From Nilaparvata lugens (lineage: Eukaryota > Arthropoda > Insecta > Hemiptera > Delphacidae): a stretch of 64,000 nt of DNA. A program made the position numbers and the translations under genes. Below, one piece after another: positions 51,452-62,192 of the stretch. Each line of letters begins with the position of its first letter. Position 1 is the first letter of the stretch. The DNA is taken from contig NC_052505.1 of the NCBI RefSeq assembly GCF_014356525.2, positions 18,827,318 to 18,891,317 on the forward strand, written 5' to 3'. Below the pieces are notes generated by a model. That model did not search any database. It saw only the letters and a program-made list of their open reading frames with translations, and was not told where the DNA came from.

Positions 51452-51855
51452 TTGACCGAGCGAAGTGAGGTCTAAGATTCAAGTCGACGGTTTGGCATTT
51501 CTCTTAATGTTTAAATGTTTATATGTTGCGCATTTACGGCGAAACGCGGTAATAGATTTTCATGAAATTTGACAGTTATGTTCCTTTTTTAATTGCGCGT
51601 CGACGTATATACAAGGTTTTTTGGAAATTTTGCATTTCAAGGATAATATAAAAGGAAAAAGGAGACTCCTTCATACGCCAATATTAGAGTAAAAATCAGA
51701 CTATAGAATTATTCAACATAAATCAGCTGACAAGTGATTACACAGATATGTGGAGAAGCCAGTCTATTGCTGTATTTCCATAAGGTCTATAGTTTCAATC
51801 AGGTACTTGTGGATGAGAATTCTGCGTGAGGTCTACTGTTCACAGAACTACTAGT
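51452..51855 (+). mobile_element. Family A element, full length (A4)
   Basis: TTGACCGAGCGAAGTGAGGT, CAAGTCGACGGTTTGGCATT, CGCATTTACGGCGAAACGCG, TTGCGCGTCGACGTATATAC, ACGCCAATATTAGAGTAAAA, CAGCTGACAAGTGATTACAC, GCGTGAGGTCTACTGTTCAC, AGAACTACTAGT. About 404 bp and the cleanest copy in the window. No coding sequence. The next base after CTAG is T in every complete copy. Confidence 0.9.
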
Positions 51856-52105
51856 ATTGCGAGTTTTCATTTATGAAAAAAGTTTATTTTGCTTAGTTTC
51901 TAACTCCATTTTTCTGTCTCTTGAATAAGGCAACTTGTCTCCCAAAATTCTCATCACAATCCACTAGAGAATCCCTTCTCCATAGATGTACAATATCATC
52001 CTGCAATAATGTCACAAATCTTTCTTCCACTGAGTATAAGTGGCTTATTTCGAGCGAGAGAGTGATGGAGTGAGTGGGTGGGAGTGAGAAAGAAACGTCT
52101 CTTAC

Positions 52106-52245
52106 CTTTTGTGCAATAACAGGCAGTCCTTGAAAAAAGAGAGCAGATCGTCCCACTGTCGTGATTTTCCCAAAAAACCCTTCCCTCGCACTACCACTAG
52201 ACCCTAGGGTTTGGCCCCTTGACCTCCTGTTCTGTATCTCTCCAT
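52106..52245 (-). pseudogene. Weak exon-like segment with consensus splice donor
   Basis: On the minus strand an open frame reads GSSGSAREGFFGKITT then VGRSALFFQGLPVIAQK and meets CAAAAG|GTAAGAG, a near-perfect donor. An in-context ATG at 52245 (CTATGGAGAG) opens another frame (MERYRTGGQGAKP) that stops 13 codons on, so joining them would need a frameshift. GC content is above background and no repeat family matches. No family recognised. Could be a decayed exon, a noncoding exon or chance. Confidence 0.15.
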
Positions 52246-52261
52246 AGCTGAACTTTGCACA

Positions 52262-52435
52262 TTGACTCCTCCTCATCCTCCTGCTCCTCCACCTCCTCGT
52301 CCTCATCATCCTTCTCCTCCTCCTCCTCCTCCTCCTCCTCGTCCTCATCCTTGTCCTCCTACTCCTCCTTCTCCCCCTTCACCCCCCTTCCATCCCTCCA
52401 CCTCCTCCTCCTCCTCCTCCTCCTCCTCCTTTACC
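52262..52435 (+). repeat. (CTC)n-rich tract
   Basis: CTC triplets with GTC and TTC interruptions. Arg-rich minus and Ser/Pro-rich plus frames are artefacts. Confidence 0.9.
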
Positions 52436-52901
52436 TTCTCCTACTCCTCGTCCTCTTCTTCCCCTTCCACCTCCTCCTCCTTCCAGTACTCCTCCTGATT
52501 CCACCCCCCTCGAGCTACTGACAACTGCAAGGGATGCATGTATATTCTGTACATTTATGATGATTTTATATGACTGTATATAAGATACAGTGGAAAGTGG
52601 AAATATATGAATGCAATTTGATAGATATGTATATAGCCTAGGCTTGCAAAAGGGCAAGGGTTGGAAGGGCTAACTGTGTAGGAGTTATTCGAACTCTGAC
52701 CTTTTTAAAACATAGAATCTGTTTTGTTCACTGTCTCTCTTGAATCTTCAACATCCCTTTCTTTTACCCAGTTTTATATTTTTCTTCTTCTTTCTTTTTC
52801 CTTCTTCTTCTTTCTATGTTTTTCCTTTCTCTCCTTCCGATTTTCTCTTCCTCTGCCTCATCAATTTCCTCTTCGTATCCCTCATCCTTTATGTTCTTCC
52901 T
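52436..52901. other. No gene; pyrimidine-rich flanks
   Basis: 52436-52520 continues the pyrimidine tract and 52755-52900 is TTC-rich. Nothing else recognised between. Confidence 0.4.
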
Positions 52902-53551
52902 TTTTACTTTCCTTGCCCTATTATCATAGGTAAGGAAAGTATTGCTTTCCGAAAAAAATTAAGGTACCCAAATTTCTATACGTTTCCAGGTCCCCTGAGT
53001 GCAAAAAACTGGTTTTTGGGTATTGGTCTGTATGTGTGTGTGTGTATGAGTGTATGTGCGTCTGTGTACGCGATATCTCATCTCCCAATTAACGGAATGA
53101 CTAGAAATTTGGAACTTAAGGTCCTTTCACTATAAGGATCCGACACGAACAATTTCGATCAAATGCAATTCAAGATGGCGGCTAAAATGGCGAAAATGTT
53201 GTCAAAAACAGGGTTTTTCGTGATTTTCTCGGATACGGCTCCAACGATTTTGATCAAATTCATACCTAAAATAGTCATCGATAAGTTCTATCAACTGCCA
53301 CAAGTCCCATATCTGTAAAAATTTCAGGAGCTCCGCCCCATCAATGCAGATAGATTCCCAATCATCAGGCTTCAGATACATTTGAAACAAAAAAAATCAA
53401 GTGGAGTAGATTGAGCATGAAAATCTCTACAATTAATAGTCAATAACATTTTCACCTAAAATTGAAAATAAACTTTAAATTCGAGAATATGTGATTATTC
53501 AATTGCAAATTATTGTTGATTCTATTAACATTCACTATGAAGAGATAGCAG
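52902..53551 (+). mobile_element. Family B element, 3' truncated (B3)
   Basis: TTTTACTTTCCTTGCCC, GGTAAGGAAAGTATTGCTTT through CACTATGAAGAGATAGCAG. Minus-strand frame 53202-53390 (62 codons) again contains FLKFLQIWDLWQLIELIDD and NRWSRIRENHEKPCF. The GT repeat is short. It is joined to a retroelement-like tail related to 21420-21545. Confidence 0.85.
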
Positions 53552-53838
53552 AAGACTCAACCTATTTTGGACTATGTGTGACAGTATCCAAATTTGGGAG
53601 AGGAATAGCACAAGGTTACCTTATCCCATTTTTGAAAACTCTTTTCTCCACCATAAAATATGCATAGCATCACCCCCCATCCCGCCATCACTCTAATGTC
53701 ACCCACTGGAGCATACTTTTTGAATGCCACCGGAATGATGTGTGCTCTCTCTCTCTCTCTCTCTGTAGAGCTGCAGGTAGCTCCAGAAAGTCAAGTGGGG
53801 CACCCTTATTTTTTTTTTTTTTATAGAGGGTGAAACAT

Positions 53839-54930
53839 AAATGTCATTTTCTGCAACATCTCCTTTCAACTTCTCTTTGTTCTCCTTGTCTTCCTCCTCT
53901 ACCTCCCCCTTCCCTCCTCTTATTTGTTTTCTTCTTATTCTCCTCATTCTTGTTGTTGTTCTTCTTCCTTTCTTAATCTTACTTGGTCTATTCCTCTATC
54001 TTTTTCAAATCTCTACATCTTCCTCTCCCACTATTTCTTCTTCTTCTTCTTCTTCATGTTCTTTTTTATTCTTCTTTTTTCTTCTTCTTCTTCTTCTTCT
54101 TCTTCTTCTTCTTCTTCTTCTTCTTCTTCTCTTACTTGGTCTGTTCCCCTATCTTCTTCTTCACCATTCTCCTTCTCCCTCTCCTACTATTAATACGTCT
54201 TCGCTTTCCTCTTTCATCTTCGCACTTCTTCTCTCTCTCTCACTACTTCTGCAACATCTCCTTTCAACTTCTCTTTATTCTTCTTGTCTTCCTCGTCTAC
54301 CTCCTCCTCCTTCTCATCTTATTTTTTTCTTCTTATTCTCCTCCTCCTTGTTGTTGTTGTTCTTCTTCTTTTCTTTATCTTACTTGGTCTATTCCTCTAT
54401 CTTCTTATCATTATTTTTCTTCTCCCTCTCTTACTACATCTTCTACTTGGTTTTGTTCTTCTACTTGTTTTTCTCCCTCTTTTATTACATCTTCTACTTC
54501 TTCTATTTATTTTTCTTCTTCTACTTTTCCCTCTCCTTATTCTTCTTCTCCCCCTCTTACTACATCTTCTACTTCTCCCTCACCTACGTTTCCTTCTCCT
54601 TATTCTTCTTCTCCCTTTCTTACTACATCTTCAACATCTTCTTCCTATTCTACTTGTTTTCTTCTCCTACTTATCCTTCTTCTCCCTCTCTTACTACATC
54701 TTCTACTTCTTCTTCCTCTTCCACTTCTCCCCTTCTTCCTCTTCTTCCTTCTCCTTAGTCTCACTTCATCTCCTTCTCATTTCTCTCTTTCTTATTCTCA
54801 TTTTTACTCCTCATCCTTCTTCTCCTTCTCTTCCTCCTCCTCCTCTCCCACCCCCTATCATTCACCTTCTCCACCTCCTTCTTCTTCTCCTGCTTCTCCG
54901 CCTCTTACTCCTCCTCTCCCTCCTCAAAAC
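53839..54930 (+). repeat. 1.1-kb pyrimidine tract with internal repeats
   Basis: A TTC run at 54065-54130; TCTTACTTGGTCTRTTCC at about 53978, 54131 and 54378; CTCTTACTACATCTTCTACT-type units at least five times in 54425-54710. Three long plus-strand frames (up to 330 codons) are Ser/Leu/Phe-rich in each frame, as expected of a tract lacking purine-rich stops. Confidence 0.9.
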
Positions 54931-55440
54931 CACCCTAACCGAAAATATTGTCATTTTATGGAAACGTTTTATTGAGCTGCAACTGTAATTCCACCTCGAA
55001 TAGTCTCACCAAATTGCTGTAGAACTAGCGCTGCAATGCTGCTGTTTTATTATGGATTTCCAATTTGCTCTGGGTACAACTAGTGGTGAACTTTTATTTT
55101 ATTGACAGATAAAAATATATGTGGTTCATCTGTCAAGTATTGATGATTGATTAATCAAATTGAAGGAACTATTTGTGTCCTCCCATACAGAGAGCAATCG
55201 GCGACCAGCGATCCTATAACTATTTACTGTATATCTACATCTTCGTTAGCGATCTAATATACAGAGTTTTTTTTTACGAAAGGTGTAGTATCTAACTGCC
55301 GAAGACAGTAGATCCTCCATGAAATTTGCAACAAAAAATTTAAAGTACATTTTTTCTTGGTTTCACCTTAGTTTCCGATATTATCAAGTGTCTTTATTGA
55401 TTCATACAATAAGTGCATCATCAAAACGATACCTAGAGAA
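54931..55440. other. No gene recognised
   Basis: AT-rich; the ATTGATTCATACAATAAGTG end near 55396 matches the retroelement-like tail beside B4. Confidence 0.4.
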
Positions 55441-56087
55441 AAAATCTGGTGTGGCACACTCACACAACTTTCCTTGCTGTCATGAAAATTGATCACCTGA
55501 CGCTAGTGTTCCCGCGCATCTCAAGCCTACTAATTCTAAGATCTGAGCCAGCTGGTGACAGGACAATAGCGCTGCAGACACACGAAGTCACTATCACTAT
55601 CTCTTCATAGTGAATGATTTAATAGAATCAACAGTTGCCAACAGTTTGCAATTGGATAATCTTATTTTCTCGAATTTCGAGCTTATTTTCAATTTTAGGT
55701 GAAAATGTTACTGAACATTAATTGTAGAGATTTTCATGCTCGAACTTTTCCACTTGAAATTCTTGGTTTAAATTGTATCTGAAGCCTGATAATTGGGAAT
55801 CTGAAACCAAACTTTGCATTAATGGGGCGAAGCTCCTGAAATTTTTACAGATATGGGACTTGTGGCAGTTGATAGAGCTTATCAATGACTATTTTAGGTA
55901 TGAATTTGATCAAAATCGTTGGAGCCGTTTTCGAGAAAATCGCGAAAAACCCTGTTTTTGACAACATTTTCGCCATTTCAGCCGCCATCTTAAATTGCAT
56001 TTGATCGAAATTGTTCATGTCGGATCCTTATATCGTAAGGACCTTACGTTCCAAATTTCAAGTCATTCCGTTGATTGGGAGATGAGA
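55441..56087 (-). mobile_element. Family B element, truncated (B5)
   Basis: CTGGTGTGGCACACTCACAC, CACCTGACGCTAGTGTTCCC to CATTCCGTTGATTGGGAGAT; the microsatellite and hairpin end are missing. Plus-strand frame 55773-55961 (62 codons) keeps LLKFLQIWDLWQLIELIND and NRWSRFRENREKPCF. More diverged than B2 or B6. Confidence 0.85.
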
Positions 56088-57176
56088 AATCTAATTTCTC
56101 CGAAAATTCCGAAAATTTCTAATGTAAGTTTTTAAGTGTTTTCAATCTATTTATATCGTGTCTCCTGTTTTAATTTATATTACAAACTTTAAAGTGTCTT
56201 CTGTTATGTGTAACATAATAGTTAGATATACAGTAGTTAGTATTTACTAAAAAATATTACTAATAAACATTTAAAACAAACATTTAAACAGGAAAAGAAA
56301 ACATTTACTGGACATTTTTTGTAGCAAATTTAATTTAGAATTTATGGTCTTCACCTGTTACAACTTTCGTGGGACAGCCTGTACAGATATACAAACCTAT
56401 AGTATCGCAGAACGCTCTCTGTGTGACTGAGCGCCAAGTTCTGGAAAAAGTTGATACCATAATATAATACACAACTTTTTAAAGTTTTGTGGATAAAATT
56501 GTGTTATTGCCATTCAAAATGTAGCTGTATGTTCTTGTTGAAAATTTTCCAAGTGTTGGATCAAATACTGTTGTAAAAATTGAATTAGTATCCATTTGCA
56601 TGATCGGTAACATTAAATAACATTAAATACGTAGTATTAAGTAACATTAGTTAGTAACGTAGTAACGTAGTATTAAGTAACATTAAATACTTAACCTTCT
56701 ATCTCATTTTCTGTAATGACTCAATCTCAAAACACTTGAGACCTAAACTCTGAAAGCACTTCTCAAGATTTACGATTATATGTAGTGGTCATTTTTATTG
56801 TATCTTCTAGTATCATTCATCTATTTATATCTCCAAAGTCAATGCACGTACTATCTATTGTCAGTCATCATTGTAACACTGCAATAAATTTATCTCTTGA
56901 ACTCATAAATTTATAAATTAATTAATAAATTTATCTCTTGAACTCGCCCACTACAGTAAAATTTGATATCAATTACTATAGATAACAATAATATTATTAC
57001 ATTTTATGTAACAATACTTTGGCTGAGTCAACATTACTCATCGTATCTTATCGAAAATACTTCGCATTTTAATACTCGGTCCCTTGGCGCCGTTATTATT
57101 GTGAGGCTCATTTCAAAATACCAGCATTGGTTAAATGGGAACTATCTCTATATTATTAATAAGGAATGCTGACTGT
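56088..57176. other. No gene; minor repeats
   Basis: 56608-56690 repeats CGTAGTATTAAGTAACATTA about three times, and AATAAATTTATCTCTTGAAC occurs twice near 56885 and 56927. No recognisable gene. Confidence 0.45.
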
Positions 57177-57240
57177 TTCAAATCAAATAGCTTTTTATTC
57201 ACAAAAAAAACATAATAAAAGTTTATAAAATTCATTTACA
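57177..57240 (-). mobile_element. Retroelement 3' tail fragment
   Basis: Minus strand end AATAAAAAGCTATTTGATTTG: AATAAA and TTTGA tail, similar to 40385 and 11957. Confidence 0.4.
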
Positions 57241-57285
57241 CATTTAACATTCTATTATATTCGGGTTTTAATCAAATCTAATTCA

Positions 57286-57942
57286 AAAATCTGGTGTGGC
57301 GCACTCACACAACTTTCCTTGCCGTTATGAAAATTGATCACTGACGGTAGTGTTCCCGCGCATCTCAAGTCTACTATTCAAATATTTGAGCCAGCTGGAG
57401 ACACACATGAGGTCTGCTATCTCTTCATAGTGAATGATTTAATAGAATCAACAATAATTTGCAATTGAATAATCACATTTTCTCGAATTTAAAGCTTATT
57501 TTCAATTTTAGGTGAAAATGTTACTGAACATTAATTGTAAAGATTTTCATGCTCAATCTACTCCACTTGATTTTTTTGTTTCAATTGTATCTGAAGCCTG
57601 ATAATTGGGAATCTATCTGCATTGATGGGGCGGAGCTCCTGAAATTTTTACAGATATGGGACTTGTGGCAGTTGATAGAGCTTATCGATGACTATTTTAG
57701 GAGTGAATTTGATCAAAATCGTTGGAGCCGTTTCCGAGAAAATCACGAAAATCCCTGTTTTTGACAACATTTTCGCCATTTTAGCCGCCATCTTGAATTC
57801 CATTTGATCGAAATTGTTCGTGTCGGATCCTTATAGTGAAAGGACCTTAAGTTCCAAATTTCAAGTCATTCCGTTAATTGGGAGATGAGATATCGTGCAC
57901 ACAGACGCACATACACTCATACACACACACACACACACACAC

Positions 57943-58025
<83 letters not shown>

Positions 58026-58029
58026 CACA

Positions 58030-58074
<45 letters not shown>

Positions 58075-58078
58075 ACAC

Positions 58079-58112
<34 letters not shown>

Positions 58113-58260
58113 ACACACACACCACACACACACACACACACACATACAGACCAATACCCAAAAACCAGTTTTTTGGACTCAGGGGACCTTGAAACGTATA
58201 GAAATTTAGAAATTGGGGTACCTTAATTTTTTTTGGAAAGCAATACTTTCCTTACCTAGG
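57286..58260 (-). mobile_element. Family B element with expanded CA repeat (B6)
   Basis: CTGGTGTGGCGCACTCACAC to GCAATACTTTCCTTACC. Plus-strand frame 57549-57764 (71 codons) contains FLKFLQIWDLWQLIELIDD and NRWSRFRENHENPCF. About 975 bp because the internal microsatellite has grown to ~230 bp. The terminal hairpin half is absent, as in B2. Confidence 0.85.
57917..58145 (+). repeat. Expanded (CA)n with CCA interruptions
   Basis: About 230 bp of CA interrupted regularly by ACCAC and AACAC units. Open frames (His/Thr or Cys/Val) are artefacts. Confidence 0.95.
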
Positions 58261-58680
58261 AAATTAAAAATTCTAGTTTATTTATCTCTGGACTGAAAAG
58301 TGGACTCAAATCAGTTCAAGTGGATAGCATAACCTATAATTGTTATTAATTCATAACTCTACTTTCATTGTATTATCATTCATTCCATCATCATCACCTA
58401 GGCTTGAAATACTTCTAGAAAGTCGCTTTTGTAAAATAATGGAAAGAATACTCTCCACAAAGACTTGAGTCTGTGAGTGGAGAATGAGTTCTTTCAAGTT
58501 AATTGAGATTATGTTCTCATGTTTTGTACATTATTATAATTAAAACTATTGCAATTGAATTTACTAACATTCTTCAGCAAATCAAAGAATATAAATTGCA
58601 AACAATGGAATTCCATACTGGTTATTAGTATATACAGACACATATATAAATAGTAGCTTAAAGGCTATACTACTCATTAG
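58261..58680. other. No gene recognised
   Basis: AT-rich; may include the 5' part of the decayed LINE, but no coding similarity is visible before 58681. Confidence 0.35.
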
Positions 58681-59170
58681 AAATGGCAAATTCACTATGA
58701 AAGGAGTAGTCCGTCAGACTCAGATTTTGTTGTTAGGGACTGTATATGTCAATCACTGAAAAACGAGAGAGATGTTAAAGATCTAGGTATTTTAATAGAT
58801 CAACATCTGAAGTGGAATGCACTTATTGATAATATGTGTAAGAGAATGAAATATATTGTTCACAAATTCTACAGATTGAGCAGTGTTGGAGATTTAAAGT
58901 TATTGATGATGGTCTATTCAGCTTATGCCCAATCCATATTTCAGTATCGTATAAGGGTTTGGGGGGGTGCCTTAGACACTCATTTCAATAAAATAGGTGT
59001 GATTCAGAGGCACATAATAAAAGCTCTCCAAAGGTCGAGACGATATCCCATGAAGAATTCCCGGTTCTGACAGTGAGACAACTCTATATGAAAAATTTAA
59101 TACTTTATATCAATAGATCCAAGAATACTTTCACTCCATACTTTCCAGCTTACAATTTCAGATCGCCATC
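58681..59170 (+). pseudogene. Decayed reverse transcriptase C-terminus of a non-LTR retrotransposon
   Basis: The frame reads VKDLGILIDQHLKWNALID, then VYSAYAQSIFQYRIRVWGG and VIQRHIIKALQRSRRYP, then stops at 59070. In LINEs this is the region after the catalytic palm: the (Y/D)LGI-D--L-W motif, the S-L-YGI--WG motif and the following Q+-I+ stretch. The frame resumes with -1/+1 shift as EFPVLTVRQLYMKNLILYIN from about 59053. The catalytic YADD box and endonuclease are absent (5' truncation). Jockey/CR1-like by layout; clade not certain. Confidence 0.8.
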
Positions 59171-59690
59171 AAATTAGCATGTTTCCAGACCTAATAGTAT
59201 GCCGTAGACAGTTCCCCAATGTAGTAAATAAATTTGATTAACCTGTTACCCGAAAATTCAATTTTAGATAGCATCACTAAATCAAGTACAAAAAAAATAA
59301 TTGATTGGATTAAATCAACAAATGATTTTCACCTAATTCACAACACAATTTGATTTTTTTTCTAGTATTGCTATCAAACTTACATACAGTATAAATATGT
59401 GTTTTCCCCACTTTTACCTTGATTGAATTGTATACTTATAATATTATAGTTTAGCTTACCTTGTTGAATCAAAGTTCTTCTATTGGAAGTAATAGTATTG
59501 TTTTCTGTTTTGGTACTCGTCACCGGCACTCAAACTGTGGTTTTGCTGGTTTCGCCCAATTAGTATATTATTATGTTAAAAAATTATACTTCTTATTCTA
59601 AAATATTACTTATTATAATCTGTATTCATTTGTGAATATTTTTTGTGAGGCGATAAAATTTGATTTGAATTTGATTTGAGTTTAAGTTCT
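59171..59690 (+). mobile_element. 3' UTR of the decayed LINE
   Basis: Follows the remnant and ends GATAAAATTTGATTTGAATT with TTTGA/TTTGAA units, the tail type seen at 33490 and 61905. No coding. Confidence 0.6.
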
Positions 59691-59850
59691 GAAAATGTTA
59701 GGAAAACATTAAATGCATCTTTGAAACGCTGATTTAACCTATCTATTTTTTTAATTCAACACTTCACTGAAAGATATTACTACCAATTGATTGAGAAGAA
59801 TATGTTTTCGGAATAATACATGCTGCACGACTAAGCACATAGGAAGTCCG

Positions 59851-59971
59851 TATTAAGATGTGAATGAAAATATTGATTGTCAGATAATTTTCATGATTCA
59901 CCATATAAAGTCGTGTGTGACATGAGATGCATTGACTTTTTGGCGGTACGAAGTTCGCCGGGTAAGCTAGT
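59851..59971 (+). mobile_element. Helitron 3' end, copy 1
   Basis: 121-bp segment ending GGCGGTACGAAGTTCGCC, GGGTAAGCTAGT. The hairpin GGCG-TACGAAGTT-CGCC about 10 bp before CTAGT is the classic Helitron terminus. Upstream boundary unknown. Confidence 0.75.
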
Positions 59972-59972
59972 A

Positions 59973-60249
59973 CCATAGAGAAACAATAGCATAAGTAGAT
60001 ATCCCATGGTATAGGGCGATTATGTCGCAACTTTTTCTGTTATCCCAAGCCGATAGTTCACGTAGTTCTTTCCTATGCAGCTGTGTGACGCTGACAGTCT
60101 CTCATATTGTGCCGTTCATACATTATCACCCCAACAAAACAGTAAAAATTGACAATAATCAACAGTAATCGGCTTGAGATAACAGTAAAAGTTGCGACAT
60201 AAACGCCCTATACCAGGGGATATCTACTTATGCTATTGTTTCTCTATGG
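59973..60249. mobile_element. Family K MITE inserted between Helitron ends (K3)
   Basis: CCATAGAGAAACAATAGCAT / ATGCTATTGTTTCTCTATGG with TA on both sides. Internal inverted blocks as in K2. 277 bp. The left TA is the last T of CTAGT plus the next A. Confidence 0.9.
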
Positions 60250-60370
60250 TATTAAGATGTAAATGGAAATATTGATTGTCAGATAATTTTCATGATTCAC
60301 CAAATAAAGTCAAGTGTGGCATGAGATGCATTGACTTTTTGGCGGTACGAAGTTCGCCGGGTAAGCTAGT
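60250..60370 (+). mobile_element. Helitron 3' end, copy 2
   Basis: 121 bp, TATTAAGATGTAAATGGAAA to GTAAGCTAGT, nearly identical to copy 1 (differences near AAATAAAGTCAAGTGTGGC). Same hairpin and CTAGT terminus. Confidence 0.75.
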
Positions 60371-60739
60371 ACCTCATAAATAACATCAATGCCCCCCCCC
60401 CATTACTGACAATTTCAAGTGAATCAGCTACTCCTACACATACACTAACCGAACAGATTTAGTAGTAAATGTCAAGTGTCATATCAAATGAAAACTGGCT
60501 ACATGTCAGTCAGTGTAGTGCTGTATCATCTCCATCCGCCAAATTTCAACAGTGTTGCTCTATTTTAAAGTGAGAATCACGTTAAACTGACAGCTTTCCG
60601 GTTAAATAACACTAATATAACCCATTAAACCAATGCTCTCAGTTTAAACTGAATCTCGCTGTATCTCTACTATTGAACAGAAATAGAATGAATTATATAA
60701 CAGGCAGAAGTGTGTCGAATTCAGTGAACTCTGGCGTTT
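60371..60739. other. No gene; C run
   Basis: A 10-base C run near 60391. ATCACGTTAAACTGACAG and ACCAATGCTCTCAGTTTAAAC echo weakly the 107-bp repeat at 49510-49822. Confidence 0.35.
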
Positions 60740-61198
60740 GTGTTGGCTATTTTTGGTTTGGAATAAATTTAAAATTTAAGTTTGTCGTGTTTTGGTAACG
60801 TAAACATTGTGGATTTCGTGTTATTTTGATGCGGATGTCACCTTGTTCTTGTTTGACCTCAGTTATGTTTGGAAATTCAGATTGTATTGATTATTCATTG
60901 TTACCGGTAATCGAATTGGACATTTTATTGAGTAGTGAATAACCTACAGTTTGAATAAATATATTGTGGGCTTAATACTCATGAATTGACAATAATTTTC
61001 ACTTCAATATTAAATATCCAGTTTTGTGTGTTTTTGGAATTCCAGCTTTTAAATTCAAAATTGAAAACTTATGTAGTGTTTTGTTTCATTGTTTTGTTGG
61101 AAATTAGTAAAGAATTGAAAATCCTCACATAACCTTTATTTGGTCATTTTTTTGGGATAAATATAAGTTTTGGACTGTAGTCTGTTTCTTTGTCCTTC
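60740..61198 (+). mobile_element. Family D, long subtype, proximal part (D5a)
   Basis: GGAAATTAGTAAAGAATTGA, CACATAACCTTTATTTGG, AAGTTTTGGACTGTAGTCTG, TTTCTTTGTCCTT as in D4, extending further upstream. Broken by the element at 61199; the tail resumes at 62193. Confidence 0.65.
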
Positions 61199-62192
61199 AA
61201 GGCTGTGCAAAGGCTAAAAATAAACTCTCTACTGGTGATATTTTCAAAGTTTTTCGATTTGTATATCATCAAGCTATCAAAATTGAAAGGCTTTCTTAGG
61301 ACATTTTTTTTCCAAAGTTTTTCGATTTGTTTATCGTCAAGCAATCAAAATTAAAAGGTTTTCTCAGGAAAACATTTTTTTCCCAATCATTAGTTTTTGA
61401 GATATGAGCGTCTAAAGTTTAAATTTTTGGGACAGAACATTTCAAATTCGGTCAGAGGTAATCCATGAGATTTAAATGATAAATTCTGCAAGGTATTGTT
61501 GATCTAGCGAAACAAAAATTTTCTGAAAATATCAATTTTCGAGAAAGTTTTTCAATTCAATAAAAATAACTTTCATTCCAGTTATTTTTGGTAAATTGAA
61601 TAACTTTCTCAAAACTGGAGGACGACATTAACAAATATTTTAATATTGTAGTATAATTGAATTGTAACCTTGTTATTATATAAAGGTAAGGAAGCTTATT
61701 CTAAATATAGTACAATAGTTAAGAGGTTTCGCTGAAATTCAAATTGTTATTAGATTTTAAGGCCGGCTGATGTTATTTCTCGAGAGTTGTGTGTATACAT
61801 TTGAAAATTATGTTTCCCAAACAGGTTTATACCTTTGGGCTTTATTGTTTTGAAGGATATTTGTATATTTTTGTTTTGTAAAATTGTATTGACAATAAAG
61901 AAGTTTCAAATCAAATCAACTCCATATGTTTGGATATTTTTTGTTTTACTAGATCAACAATACCATGAAGAATCTATCCTCTGAATCTCATGAATGTATC
62001 TCTTACCGAATTTGAAATGCTCTGTCCCAAAAATTTAAACTTTAGGCGCTCATATCTCAAAAAGTAATGATCGGAAAAAAATTTTTCTGAGAAAACTTTT
62101 TAATTTTGATAGCTTGATGATAAAAATACAAATCGAAAAACATTGAAAAATATCACCAGTAAAAAGTTTATATTTAGCCTTTGCACAGCCTT
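61199..62192. mobile_element. 1-kb inverted-repeat element inserted in D5
   Basis: Arms 61199-61518 and 61938-62192: AAGGCTGTGCAAAGGCTAAA / TTTAGCCTTTGCACAGCCTT, AATTTTTGGGACAGA / TCTGTCCCAAAAATT, ATTGTTGATCTAG / CTAGATCAACAAT. The left arm is longer because a ~70-bp block (CAAAGTTTTTCGATTTGT) is duplicated. The intact site in D4 is CCTTAAGTTG; here CCTTC precedes and AAGTTG follows. No transposase. The interior holds a retroelement tail. Confidence 0.8.
61660..61919 (+). mobile_element. Retroelement 3' end inside the 1-kb element
   Basis: Ends GACAATAAAGAAGTTTCAAATCAAATCAAC: AATAAA plus TCAAA tail. Lies in the unpaired interior. The upstream boundary is approximate. Confidence 0.5.

Noticed and set aside
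53841..54988. Three overlapping frames of 234-330 codons
   Set aside because: Same reason: they translate a TTC/CTC tract in three frames at once.
57861..58226. His/Thr and Cys/Val frames
   Set aside because: CA/GT dinucleotide translation.
61144..61344. 66-codon minus frame
   Set aside because: Spans the D5 / inverted-repeat element junction, so it is a chance fusion of two repeats.
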